DNA of 64,000 bases, taken from assembly GCA_964444835.1 (NCBI GenBank), contig CAYUIT010000002.1, forward strand, positions 62,001 to 126,000, written 5' to 3'. Source of the stretch: CADEED01 sp964444835 (GTDB lineage: Bacteria; Pseudomonadota; Gammaproteobacteria; Steroidobacterales; Steroidobacteraceae). A program made the translations under genes and the position numbers. The notes beneath the pieces are model-generated. The model worked only from the letters and a program-made list of their open reading frames with translations, was not told the DNA's origin and made no database searches. Of the stretch, positions 25,172 through 33,742 are shown piece after piece (the stretch's first letter is position 1; every line of letters begins with the position of its first letter).

Positions 25172-25927
25172 TCAACCCCACCGATTGATCTCCGGCCCTG
25201 GCGCCCAACTCTGGGTCGGATCCGCGCTGGTAGCCAGCGCCAGCGCGCTCGCGATCGCCGGGCGGCGTTGCATGCGCTGCAGCCAACTCCGCGTCCGCGG
25301 CTGATCGGCAAATGCGTCGGGCACGACCGACACCATGCCCGCGAGCCACGAGTAACTCTCAAAATCTGCAATGGTCGGCATGCCGAACAGCCAATCGCGG
25401 CCCTCGAGTGCCGCTTCGATCCGCGCGACGGCTTGAGCGATCTTATTGCGACTATCCGTTATCTGCGTAGCGTCGAACCGCCGCGCGACAGCGGCGCGCC
25501 AGCGCTCGCGCAAATCCAGGCTGCCGATCCGCTCGAGTGCTTCGGGCGCGAGAGCCGGCGGATGCGCCTGACAACCGAGCAACGCGGCAGCGGGTGCCGT
25601 CCGCTCGATGAACTGTCGGCACCAGCACATGACACGCCAGCGCTCGTACGGATCGCTTGGCCGCAGGGCCGGACCCGACCCGACATCGTCGAGATAACAG
25701 GCAATGAAAACTGAATCGGTCAGCGCTTCACCGTCCACTAACAAGACGGGCCCCTCGCCCTCGACACTCATAGCCACTTCCGGCTGTTGCGCAAACGACA
25801 GCTGATGGCGCCCGCCACGCGCGAGATCGCAACGCACGAGCTTGGCGTCGACGTTCTTCTCAAACAGCACTGCCAGCACGCTGAGTGACGGGCCGTTTGG
25901 CTCGCCGTGATACAACGTCGTGCTCAT
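25172..25927 (-). CDS. GST-fold protein related to LigE/LigF etherases
   Basis: A 251-residue GST-like protein. TTLYHGEPNGPSLSVLAVLFEKN resembles the LigF start, but the following FEQH and INPxGxVPAL motifs are eroded (SFAQQPEVAMSVEGEGPVLLVDG), so the glutathione site is divergent. The C-terminal domain keeps ERIGSLDLRERWRAAVA and PTIADFESYSWLAGM. The ATG at 25927 overlaps the upstream GST stop (ATGA) and is followed by the PQQ dehydrogenase 11 bp downstream. It may act on another dimer stereoisomer, be a partner subunit in a heterodimeric etherase, or have lost activity. Confidence 0.78.
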   Translation of the reverse strand: MSTTLYHGEPNGPSLSVLAVLFEKNVDAKLVRCDLARGGRHQLSFAQQPEVAMSVEGEGPVLLVDGEALTDSVFIACYLDDVGSGPALRPSDPYERWRVMCWCRQFIERTAPAAALLGCQAHPPALAPEALERIGSLDLRERWRAAVARRFDATQITDSRNKIAQAVARIEAALEGRDWLFGMPTIADFESYSWLAGMVSVVPDAFADQPRTRSWLQRMQRRPAIASALALATSADPTQSWAPGPEINRWG

Positions 25928-26709
25928 GACGCGGCACCTCCCTTGATCACAGGCGTGTCGAGAATCGTCACTCGCTTGACCATGTCGGTGCGGCCCATCG
26001 CCCAACAGGCTTTCGTTGCTGGCCGCGCGTAGATGGCGCGGAGCCAGCGCAGAATGTTTGGCGTGATCTCATCGTTCGACAACTTCGGCTGCGACAGCGG
26101 TAGCGCGTACGCCAGATTGAAGCCATTGATATCTGCGAGGCTGAAGGCGTCGCTGCCGAGCCAAGGACGCCGCGCCAACGCCTCCTCGAGCATGCGAATA
26201 CCTTGCGCGACGCGGCGCTGGGACTCCGCCATCTCCTCCGCGCCGAACTGGCCATAGATGGCTTTGCGCCATGCTACGCGGCGCTCCGGTAGTGGGATGC
26301 GTTCGATGGCTTGCTCGAGCACGTGCGGATCTTTCGCACGCACTTGCGGGCCCACGAATACGCTCCAACCGATCATCGAAAAGCTTGGCGCGAGCCATTG
26401 ATCCATGAACTTCATCCACCAGCGAATCCGCCAACGATCGCGCGGATCGGCTGGCATCAAGCGCGGGCCTGGAAACGCTTCGTCGACGTACTCCATGATC
26501 GCCGTCGATTCGGTGAGCACGCGCGAGCCGTGCACGAGCGCCGGAATGGTGCCCTGCGGGTTCACCGCCAAGTAGTTAGGCTGGTGTTGATCGAAATTGA
26601 GTAGGTCGAGGTAGTGACTCGCAAACGGGACGCCCTTCTCGAGCAGCGTCAGCATCGGCTTGCCGGAGTTTGCGTTCGGCTCCCAGTGATATAGCGTGAC
26701 GTCTGTCAT
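25924..26709 (-). CDS. LigF/LigP-type glutathione S-transferase
   Basis: A 261-residue GST-fold protein. LYHWEPNANSGKPMLTLLEKG puts the Asn-Ser pair at residues 14-15, then FDQHQPNYLAVNPQGTIPALVH and TESTAIMEYVDEAFPG follow, a good LigF-like glutathione site. The helical domain contains ERIPLPERRVAWRKAIYGQF, the same block as the LigF-type gene at 19780. It would cleave a beta-aryl ether ketone with glutathione; two such proteins in one operon parallel LigE/LigP versus LigF, which prefer opposite enantiomers. It overlaps the next GST gene by four bases and follows purU by 85 bp. Confidence 0.83.
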   Translation of the reverse strand: MTDVTLYHWEPNANSGKPMLTLLEKGVPFASHYLDLLNFDQHQPNYLAVNPQGTIPALVHGSRVLTESTAIMEYVDEAFPGPRLMPADPRDRWRIRWWMKFMDQWLAPSFSMIGWSVFVGPQVRAKDPHVLEQAIERIPLPERRVAWRKAIYGQFGAEEMAESQRRVAQGIRMLEEALARRPWLGSDAFSLADINGFNLAYALPLSQPKLSNDEITPNILRWLRAIYARPATKACWAMGRTDMVKRVTILDTPVIKGGAAS

Positions 26710-26794
26710 GCCTGCCCCCCAACTGCGTTGAATGACGCGCTACACGACGTAATCGGAATGCGAACGAGCTGACGAGCGAGCGTGCGTCATCGAC

Positions 26795-27649
26795 TCAGTC
26801 CTTGAACACGATCGTCTTCGAACCGTTGAGGAACACGCGATCCGCCAGATGGTAGTGGACGGCGCGCGCCAACACGCGACGCTCCAGATCGCGGCCCTTG
26901 CGCACCAGATCGTCCGGCGAATCGGCATGACTGATCGGCTCGACGTCTTGATGGATGATCGGACCTTCGTCCAAATCGCCCGTCACGTAGTGCGCTGTCG
27001 CCCCGATCATCTTGACACCGCGGGCGTGCGCCTGGTGGTACGGCCGCGCACCCTTGAACCCGGGCAGAAAGCTGTGGTGAATGTTGATGCAACGCCCAGT
27101 CAGAAAGCGTGCGAGATCATCCGACAGGATCTGCATGTAGCGCGCAAGCACGACGAGATCAGCGCGCGACTCCGTGACCAAACGCTTGATCTCAGCCTCT
27201 TGCGCGGGCTTGGTTTCCGGCGTGACCGGCAAATGGTGGAACGGGATGTCGCCGAGCAGCGAGATCTTCAAGACCTCGCGTGGATGATTGCAAACCACGC
27301 CGACGACATTCATCGACAACTCGCCGATGCGTTCGCGGTACAAGAGATCGCCCAAACAGTGATCGAATTTCGACACGAGGAGCAGTACACGCTGGCGCTC
27401 ATTGGCCGCGCGCAAGTGCCACTCCATTTGGTTGGCTTTCGCCAATGTCCCGAACGCGCGCGCAATCGTTTCGATCTTCGCGGTGCCGAGCAGTTCGAAG
27501 GCCACGCGCATGAAGAACCGGCGGCTCTCCGTGTCGTTGAACTGCTGCGAATCGAGGATATTGCCGCCGTGCTCGGCCAACAGGCCCGCAACGCCAGCCA
27601 CGAGCCCCGGGCGATCCGGACAAGCCAGCGTCAAAACGTACCCCTGCAT
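26795..27649 (-). CDS. purU: formyltetrahydrofolate deformylase
   Basis: A 284-residue protein: N-terminal ACT domain (LACPDRPGLVAGVAGLLAEHGGNI) then a formyltransferase-type domain with RYMQILSDDLARF, INIHHSFLPGFKGA and TAHYVTGDLDEGPIIHQD, which carries the conserved Asn-His-Asp set. PurU hydrolyses 10-formyl-tetrahydrofolate to formate and tetrahydrofolate. I give the ATG at 27649; the GTG two codons upstream has a better distance to GGGGG. In this island it links methyl groups removed by LigM/DesA, via MetF, to the formate dehydrogenase at 56-62 kb. It heads the beta-ether operon. Confidence 0.92.
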   Translation of the reverse strand: MQGYVLTLACPDRPGLVAGVAGLLAEHGGNILDSQQFNDTESRRFFMRVAFELLGTAKIETIARAFGTLAKANQMEWHLRAANERQRVLLLVSKFDHCLGDLLYRERIGELSMNVVGVVCNHPREVLKISLLGDIPFHHLPVTPETKPAQEAEIKRLVTESRADLVVLARYMQILSDDLARFLTGRCINIHHSFLPGFKGARPYHQAHARGVKMIGATAHYVTGDLDEGPIIHQDVEPISHADSPDDLVRKGRDLERRVLARAVHYHLADRVFLNGSKTIVFKD

Positions 27650-27683
27650 CGTCACCGATGACCCCCTCGATTCGGAACGGCGT

Positions 27684-27702
27684 TTGTTTGTATTACATAC
27701 AA
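27684..27702. promoter_or_regulatory. candidate 19-bp operator between purU and marR
   Basis: TTGTTTGTATTACATACAA matches the recurrent 19-bp palindrome, with an inner TTGTATTACATACAA repeat. It lies 35 bp upstream of purU and 92 bp upstream of a divergent MarR gene, the only regulator gene in the window with this motif next to it. Confidence 0.68.
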
Positions 27703-27793
27703 GTTTTCGGACCAATGCAAACGACGACCCTCCGCGCAGAAGCAAGTTTGGGATCGATTCGGTAACCTTGCGGTTTTCGTAGGAAAACGCTGC

Positions 27794-28285
27794 ATGGCCG
27801 GACGGAAATCGAAGCCTCTCGCACGCCAGGATATCGACCTGTTGGTCGCGATGCTGCGTTATGCAGCATTGATCAGTCGCCCGATGCGCGATGGCGTGGC
27901 GGACCCCGCCGGCTTGAGTTCGAACGAATTGCGCATCTTGATGGCGCTGTCGGGCGAGGGGCGGTCGGCCGGCCACGATCTTGCGGAGCTGATGGGCATG
28001 CACACGATGAATGTGAGCCGCGCGTTGACCTCGCTCGCGCGGATGGGGCTCGTCGAACGCGTACGCGATCAGAGCAATCTGCGCCGTAAGCCATACCGAG
28101 TCAGTGCGCGCGGCGCTGCCGCCCATCGCGCGTTGCTGCCCCGCATCGGCGAGATTGCGGCCGATTTGTTTGGCTCATTGTCGGTGCGCGACCGGGCGGC
28201 GCTACGTCGGATCTTGGCAGTGCTCGATGCGCAAGTCGTTGCGTGGCAGCCGCGCGTGAAGCGCCAACACGTACCGCGCGCCTGA
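27794..28285 (+). CDS. MarR-family transcriptional regulator
   Basis: A 163-residue winged-helix regulator. LSSNELRILMALSGEG and DLAELMGMHTMNVSRALTSLARMGLVERVRDQSNLRRKPYRVSARG form the MarR DNA-binding domain with wing. The start follows AGGA. It is divergent from the purU-led beta-ether operon over a gap holding the 19-bp palindrome, so it is the leading candidate to bind that motif and repress itself and the operon. An aromatic or CoA ligand is usual for MarR members of such pathways. Assignment inferred from position. Confidence 0.85.
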   Translation: MAGRKSKPLARQDIDLLVAMLRYAALISRPMRDGVADPAGLSSNELRILMALSGEGRSAGHDLAELMGMHTMNVSRALTSLARMGLVERVRDQSNLRRKPYRVSARGAAAHRALLPRIGEIAADLFGSLSVRDRAALRRILAVLDAQVVAWQPRVKRQHVPRA

Positions 28286-28317
28286 CGCCTCGCTCGCGCA
28301 GCGATTGCGCTCTTCGA

Positions 28318-28329
28318 TAACAAATGTTA
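28318..28329. promoter_or_regulatory. candidate operator TAACAAATGTTA
   Basis: The 12-mer inverted repeat lies 35 bp upstream of the aldehyde dehydrogenase start at 28364 and is identical to the sites at 7256 and 41714. The gap 28286-28363 shows nothing else recognised. Confidence 0.65.
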
Positions 28330-28363
28330 CGAAAGGCGCCGCAGCATTTGCGGAGGAGCTTTC

Positions 28364-29833
28364 ATGAATCCCACTGGCGTACACGTCGCCCGCCCGGATC
28401 GTTTGTGGATTGGGGGCGACTGGGTCGCGGCCCGGTCACAACGGCGTATCGAACTCGTGTGCCCGAACACTGAGACGGTGGTCGGCGCCGTGGCCGAGGC
28501 AGATGCCGCAGATATGGATGCAGCCGTCGCAGCCGCACGTGCCGCGTTCGACTCTGGGGCGTGGAGCAAGCTCGCGCCGCGCGTGCGCGTCGCAACACTG
28601 AAGCGGATGTCGGCTCACCTCCATGCCAGAACGGCCGAGATTGCGCGCGCGTGGACGGCACAAATGGGTGGCCTCGCCAGTTTTGCCGGGCCGATGACCG
28701 CGGGCTCGACGATGGCGTTCGACCAGATCATTGCCGCCGCTGAGTCTTTCGCGTTTGTCGAACAACGCGCATCAGTCGCAGCACCGAATGCCTACATTGC
28801 TCACGAGCCCGTCGGTGTGGCCGTTGCGATCGCGCCCTGGAATGCGCCGTACGGCATCATGCTGAATAAGGTGGGCTACGCACTCGCGGCGGGCTGCACT
28901 GTGATCATGAAGCCCTCGCCCGAAACGCCGCTCGAGGCATACATCATCGCAGAAGCTGCCGAGGCTGCAGGACTGCCGCCCGGCACGCTCAATCTCGTCT
29001 GCGGACATCGCGACGCATCGGATCACTTGATCAACAATCCGAGCGTCGACAAAGTGAGTTTCACTGGCTCGACTGGCGCCGGGCGTCGGATCGGCGCCGT
29101 GTGCGGCGGACGGATTGCGCGCTGCACGCTCGAGCTGGGCGGCAAATCCGCAGCGATCGTGCGCGACGACTTCCCGATCGAGATTGCAGCCAAGATTCTC
29201 GCGAACACCATCATCGTTATGAGTGGTCAAGTGTGCGCCATGCTGAGCCGCGCCCTGGTGAGTCGCGCGCGGCATGATCAGCTCGCGCGCGCGATTGCAG
29301 CGGAAATGGCGCAATTCGTGGTCGGCCCATCGGACGATCCGCGCTCGAATCTCGGGCCACTCGCGATGAAGCGGCAATTCGAACGCGCGCTCGAGTACAT
29401 CGAAGAAGGCCGCAGGACAGCCGAGCTCGTCACCGGTGGTAAACGGCCGGCACACCTGCCGCGCGGCTATTACTTGGAGCCCACGCTATTTGCGAACGTC
29501 GACAATCGTTCGCGCATCGCACAAGAGGAAATCTTTGCGCCCGTCTTGTGCCTCATCCCTGTCGACGACGATGCGCATGCCGTGCGCGTAGCTAACGACT
29601 CGAATTACGGGCTCTATGGCTCCGTGCTCACGAACGACGCGGATGCAGCCTATCGCTTAGCCCGCGAGATTCGCACGGGTGCCGTCGGCCAGAACGGATT
29701 GCGGATGGATTTCGGTTTGCCGTATGGCGGGTTCAAGCAATCCGGGATCGGTCGCGAGGGCGGCATCGAGGGCTTGCACGCATTTCTCGAGACGAAGACG
29801 ATTCTGATCGACGGAGCGCCGCGCGCCTTGTAG
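28364..29833 (+). CDS. NAD(P)-dependent aldehyde dehydrogenase
   Basis: A 489-residue complete aldehyde dehydrogenase: APWNAPYGIMLNKVGYALAAGC, SFTGSTGAGRRIG, LELGGKSAAIV (glutamate), MSGQVCAMLSRAL (catalytic cysteine), QEEIFAPVLCLI and a C-terminal PYGGFKQSGIGREGG. The ATG at 28364 follows CGGAGGAG. A TAACAAATGTTA site lies just upstream. It is a candidate vanillin or other aromatic aldehyde dehydrogenase; the dimer and ferulate routes in this window both deliver vanillin-type aldehydes. The substrate is inferred. Confidence 0.9.
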   Translation: MNPTGVHVARPDRLWIGGDWVAARSQRRIELVCPNTETVVGAVAEADAADMDAAVAAARAAFDSGAWSKLAPRVRVATLKRMSAHLHARTAEIARAWTAQMGGLASFAGPMTAGSTMAFDQIIAAAESFAFVEQRASVAAPNAYIAHEPVGVAVAIAPWNAPYGIMLNKVGYALAAGCTVIMKPSPETPLEAYIIAEAAEAAGLPPGTLNLVCGHRDASDHLINNPSVDKVSFTGSTGAGRRIGAVCGGRIARCTLELGGKSAAIVRDDFPIEIAAKILANTIIVMSGQVCAMLSRALVSRARHDQLARAIAAEMAQFVVGPSDDPRSNLGPLAMKRQFERALEYIEEGRRTAELVTGGKRPAHLPRGYYLEPTLFANVDNRSRIAQEEIFAPVLCLIPVDDDAHAVRVANDSNYGLYGSVLTNDADAAYRLAREIRTGAVGQNGLRMDFGLPYGGFKQSGIGREGGIEGLHAFLETKTILIDGAPRAL

Positions 29834-29857
29834 CGCAGCAGCACGTCGCTGACGCTA

Positions 29858-30601
29858 CTACAGCTCGACGCAACCGCCGTCGACAAACAAGTCGACGCCG
29901 GTGATGAAGCTCGCTTCATCGGAGGCCAGGAACAAAATGGCGCGGGCCACCTCCTCCGGCTCGCCAAGGCGCTTCATCGGCACCTTCGCGGCTATATCCG
30001 CGCGAAAGGTGGCGATTTGCTCCGGCGTCGCGCCACGCTTGAAAATCTCGGTATCCACTGGGCCAGGCGAGACCATGCAAACGCGGATGCGGCGCGGCAA
30101 CAGCTCCGTCGCCAGCGTGCGGGTCACGGCGCACAAGCCGGCCTTCGCTGCGGCATACACCACATTACCCGCCAATGTGAGCTGCGCCCCGATCGACCCG
30201 GTGAGCACCACACGAGCACCGTCGCGCAAGAACGGCAGTGCCGATTGCACCGCGAAGAATGCACCCCGCAAATTAACCCGATGCACCTCATCCCAAAAGC
30301 TCTCCGTCACATCGGGAACCGTCGCAAATCCACCCACACCGGCATTGACACACAGTATGTCGAATGGCCCGAGCGTCGCGTGAATACGTGCCAATGCGGC
30401 CCGTTGCTCCGCCACATCGGCCATGTCGGCGCGCAGTGTGAGCCACGCACGCTCCGCCGCGAGGCGCGCCAGCGCCTCGACGTTGCGGCCGGTCAGCGCC
30501 ACACGCGCACCCTCCGCGCTGAAGGCACGCGCCGTCGCCAACCCAATGCCTGCGGTTCCGCCCAGGACAACAGCGGTACGGTTGTCAAATCGCGCCGTCA
30601 T
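29858..30601 (-). CDS. short-chain dehydrogenase/reductase
   Basis: A 247-residue classical SDR: VLGGTAGIGLATARAF, NAGVGGFATVP, LTGSIGAQLTLAG, YAAAKAGLCAV (Tyr-x3-Lys), VSPGPVDTEIFKRGAT and SFITGVDLFVDGGCVEL. The ATG at 30601 gives the usual SDR length; the longer frame runs into the palindrome at 30619. Divergent from the unknown gene at 30667. Probably acts on an alcohol/ketone of the aromatic side chain; no specific substrate can be named. Confidence 0.85.
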   Translation of the reverse strand: MTARFDNRTAVVLGGTAGIGLATARAFSAEGARVALTGRNVEALARLAAERAWLTLRADMADVAEQRAALARIHATLGPFDILCVNAGVGGFATVPDVTESFWDEVHRVNLRGAFFAVQSALPFLRDGARVVLTGSIGAQLTLAGNVVYAAAKAGLCAVTRTLATELLPRRIRVCMVSPGPVDTEIFKRGATPEQIATFRADIAAKVPMKRLGEPEEVARAILFLASDEASFITGVDLFVDGGCVEL

Positions 30602-30618
30602 GTTTGCCTCGCTCGATA

Positions 30619-30630
30619 TAACAATTGTTA
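30619..30630. promoter_or_regulatory. candidate operator TAACAATTGTTA (perfect palindrome)
   Basis: A perfect 12-bp palindrome 18 bp upstream of the SDR start (minus) and 37 bp upstream of the unknown gene (plus). It is the symmetric form of the TAACAAATGTTA sites. Confidence 0.68.
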
Positions 30631-30666
30631 TGATTGGCAGCACATCATCGAGGGGATTTGCGCGTC

Positions 30667-31524
30667 ATGCAACGTCACGAGCTCTACGCAGTGCTGGAGC
30701 GCTACTTGCAAGCATTGGGGCGGCGCGATCCGCACGGCGTTCGCTGGAGTCGGACACCGCACACGTCCGAGAACAACGTCATGTTGGAAGTCGGCGACGG
30801 CCTGTGGGGCACGATCGATGCAGTGGGCTCTTATCGATTGCTGTTCGCCGATCCGCAGACGCGGCAAGTCGGCTACTTTGGCACCGTGCGCGAACATCTC
30901 GAGGAATCGGCCTATACGCTACGTCTGCGCGTCGATGCCGACGGTGCGATTTGCGAGGCCGAAACCATCGTCGTACGGCAGTCGGACTCCGGCATCAAAT
31001 TCGAAAATCCACGCTATTGGGACAAACCTATACTGAACACCGACGCGGCCGCACCCGTGCCGCGCGCGGAAATGATTCGCCTCGCCAACGGCTACTTCGA
31101 CACCTTACAACTCAACGACGGCACGATACATACTCGGTTCCATCCCGACTGCAATCGCGTCGAGAATGGCGTGCAGACCACGCGTAACCCGGAGTTCGCC
31201 AAGATCGTGCCCGTCGCGGGCCTCGGCTGCGAAGAGCAGTTTCGCATGGGCAATTATCGCTACGACGATCGGCTGCGCGCGCGCCGCTTTCCGCTCGTGG
31301 ATGAACAACGCGGCCTCGTGCTCGCGTTTGGCTTCATCGACCACTGCGGACGCCTCGCGGAGTATCAGCTGACCGATGGGCGTACCGTGCAATCGCTCGT
31401 GCGTCGGCCCCACTCGTTTTACTTGGCCGAGCTGTTCAAGATCGATCACGGCATGATTTGCCAAATCGAAGCGAATTTCATCACGGTTCCCTACCACATG
31501 CCGAGCCCCTGGGATTCCCTATGA
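30667..31524 (+). CDS. unknown protein, SnoaL/NTF2-like second half
   Basis: A 285-residue protein of unrecognised family. The first half has NVMLEVGDGLWGTIDAVGSYRLLFAD and EAETIVVRQSDSG. The second half begins RLANGYFDTLQLNDG and continues HTRFHPDCNRVENG, FGFIDHCGRLAEYQL and FKIDHGMICQIEANF, which looks like a SnoaL/NTF2-type cone fold. There is no signal peptide. The ATG at 30667 follows GAGGGG; an earlier TTG is less likely. Its stop overlaps the start of a lipoprotein PQQ dehydrogenase (ATGA), so the two probably work on one substrate. Confidence 0.7.
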   Translation: MQRHELYAVLERYLQALGRRDPHGVRWSRTPHTSENNVMLEVGDGLWGTIDAVGSYRLLFADPQTRQVGYFGTVREHLEESAYTLRLRVDADGAICEAETIVVRQSDSGIKFENPRYWDKPILNTDAAAPVPRAEMIRLANGYFDTLQLNDGTIHTRFHPDCNRVENGVQTTRNPEFAKIVPVAGLGCEEQFRMGNYRYDDRLRARRFPLVDEQRGLVLAFGFIDHCGRLAEYQLTDGRTVQSLVRRPHSFYLAELFKIDHGMICQIEANFITVPYHMPSPWDSL

Positions 31525-33722
31525 ACAAGTGGTTAGTCGTCGGTGTCGTCTTACTACTCGGCGCGTGCGGTCGCTCACAGGAGCCGCCGCAGCCGAGCGC
31601 CACGGTTGCCGCGAGCAAACCCGAGGACAACTGGCCGACACAAGGCGGCAACGCCGCGAAATCACGTCACTCGCCGTTGACGGACATCGCACCCGAGAAC
31701 GTGTCGCGCCTTGGGCTTGCGTGGCTCGCAGAGCTCGGCACGAATCGCGTACTCGAAGCCACGCCCATTGTGATCGACGGCGTCATGTACACGAGCGGCG
31801 TCGCCGGGCGCGTGTACTCGTTCAATGCCGCAACCGGCCAAGAACGCTGGCGCTTCGAACCCAAGATCGATCCTGCAATCCATCGCAGCGTGTGTTGCGA
31901 CATGGCAAACCGGGGCGTCGCCGTGGCGCAAGGCAAAGTCTTCGTCGGCGCGCTCGACGGTTGGCTCTATGCGCTCGATGCGGCATCGGGCGCAGTTGTT
32001 TGGAAGGTCGACACGATCGTCGATCGCGGGCGCGGCTACAGCTCCACCGGCGCGCCTGAAGTGGCCGGTGACGTCGTGCTGCTGGGCAATGCGGGTAGCG
32101 AGTACGACGCACGCGGCTACGTGAGCGCCTACGATCTCGCTGATGGCAGCTTGCGTTGGCGCTTCTGGACGGTGCCGCGCGACCCCAAACTCGGGCCGCA
32201 AGATCACCCAGACCTCGAGGCTGCGCTAACAACTTGGGATCCCGACAGCCGCTGGGATATCGGTGGCGGCGGTACCGTGTGGGATGCAATCCACTATGAC
32301 GCCACGACGGGCTATGTGCTCGTTGGCACCGGCAATGGCGCCCCCTATCACTCGCAGCGCCGTTCACCAAAAGGCGGCGATCAACTCTACCTCGGCAGCC
32401 TTGTCGCGCTCGATGCAAAGACCGGGCGCGTACGCTGGTACTACCAACAAACGCCGCACGACAATTGGGATTTCACGTCGACGCAACCCATGATTCTCGC
32501 CGATCTCACCATCGACGGCGAGCAGCGACCGGTCGTGATCCACGCGCCGAAGAACGGCTTCTTGTATGTACTCGATCGGCGCGACGGCAAGTTACTGCGC
32601 GCCAATGCCATCGTCCGTACGAACTGGGCGAGTTCGATCGATCTGAAAACGGGCAAGCCGGTACTCACGCCTGAATCGTCCGACTACTCGTTAGGCCCCA
32701 AGATCGTGTTTCCGGGCACGCCCGGGGCGCGCAACTGGCACGCTGCGAGTTTCGATCCGGAATCGGGCCTGTACTACGCGCCGGTACTCGACATGGGCAA
32801 TCTCATGTTCATGACGCCAGGCGCAAAGCCGCGCATCGCCCGGGCGCTGAACAACGATGCCGCGCTGATCTTTGCGCAAGATGTCGTGGCAGCGCTGCCG
32901 TCGCTCCCGCCGCCGCTGCGCGCGGAGATTGAAAAGCTACCGGCGCTGGCCGAAGTGAAGCGCGAGCCGTACAAGTCGGAGCTGCGCGCGATCGATCCCT
33001 TGACCGGTGAGACGCGCTGGGCCCTGCCGCTCCGTAGTTGGCAGGATCGCGCCGGCGTGCTAACAACCGCGAGCGGCTTACTATTCCAAGGCAGTGTCGA
33101 TGGCACGTTTCGCGCGATCGACAAACGCACCGGCAAGATCCTGAAGTCGATCGAGACCGGCAGCTCGATTCTCGCGGCGCCGATGACCTACCGCGTCGGC
33201 GGGGCGCAGTATGTCGCCGTGATGGCCGCGTGGGGCGGCGGCGGCTATCCGTTCGTGCCGCGCTACTCGGCCGCCTACAAGTACGGCAATCGCGGTCGAT
33301 TGCTCGTATTCAAGCTTGACGGAACGACGGTACCGCTACCAGCAGAGCTCGCACCGCTGCAACCCGCAGCCGAACCGCCGGCGCAGTTACCCAACGTGAC
33401 ACCGGCCGTCTTGGCGCGCGGCCAGGGATTGTTCCTCAGCCACTGCATCATCTGTCACGCCAATCAACCGCGCTCGATCACGCCGGACCTCAGGCGCATG
33501 CAACCCGGCACGCACGCCGCGTTTCGCAGCATCGTGCTTGCCGGTGCTCTGGCCCCGCGCGGCATGCCCCGCTGGGACGATGTGCTGTCAAACGACGACG
33601 TCGATGCGATTCACGCGTGGCTAATCGAGTCGCAACGCCGCACACGAGCAGAGGAACTGGCCAAACAGAAAGCGGGTAAGCCACTCGACGACGAGAGCCT
33701 CGCATTCATGTCCAGCTTCTAA
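31521..33722 (+). CDS. PQQ-dependent quinohaemoprotein dehydrogenase, lipoprotein
   Basis: A 733-residue type II quinohaemoprotein. The lipobox LLLGAC ends a short signal peptide. The propeller carries HRSVCCDMANRG (vicinal cysteines), GGGGTVWDAIHYD, VIHAPKNGFLYVLDR and GVLTTASGLLFQG. The C-terminal cytochrome domain has CIICH and RGMPRW. It resembles the 23037 enzyme in layout but has diverged. Likely anchored facing the periplasm and oxidising an aromatic alcohol. The start overlaps the upstream unknown gene by four bases; the stop lies in a CTAACAA heptamer. Confidence 0.88.
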   Translation: MNKWLVVGVVLLLGACGRSQEPPQPSATVAASKPEDNWPTQGGNAAKSRHSPLTDIAPENVSRLGLAWLAELGTNRVLEATPIVIDGVMYTSGVAGRVYSFNAATGQERWRFEPKIDPAIHRSVCCDMANRGVAVAQGKVFVGALDGWLYALDAASGAVVWKVDTIVDRGRGYSSTGAPEVAGDVVLLGNAGSEYDARGYVSAYDLADGSLRWRFWTVPRDPKLGPQDHPDLEAALTTWDPDSRWDIGGGGTVWDAIHYDATTGYVLVGTGNGAPYHSQRRSPKGGDQLYLGSLVALDAKTGRVRWYYQQTPHDNWDFTSTQPMILADLTIDGEQRPVVIHAPKNGFLYVLDRRDGKLLRANAIVRTNWASSIDLKTGKPVLTPESSDYSLGPKIVFPGTPGARNWHAASFDPESGLYYAPVLDMGNLMFMTPGAKPRIARALNNDAALIFAQDVVAALPSLPPPLRAEIEKLPALAEVKREPYKSELRAIDPLTGETRWALPLRSWQDRAGVLTTASGLLFQGSVDGTFRAIDKRTGKILKSIETGSSILAAPMTYRVGGAQYVAVMAAWGGGGYPFVPRYSAAYKYGNRGRLLVFKLDGTTVPLPAELAPLQPAAEPPAQLPNVTPAVLARGQGLFLSHCIICHANQPRSITPDLRRMQPGTHAAFRSIVLAGALAPRGMPRWDDVLSNDDVDAIHAWLIESQRRTRAEELAKQKAGKPLDDESLAFMSSF

Positions 33723-33742
33723 CAAGTGGGCTTGCGGCATCG

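Noticed and set aside
26710..26794. Hairpin between purU and the first GST gene
   Set aside because: Only short, distant complementary segments (ATGACGC/GCGTCAT) without a T-run; not convincing as a terminator.
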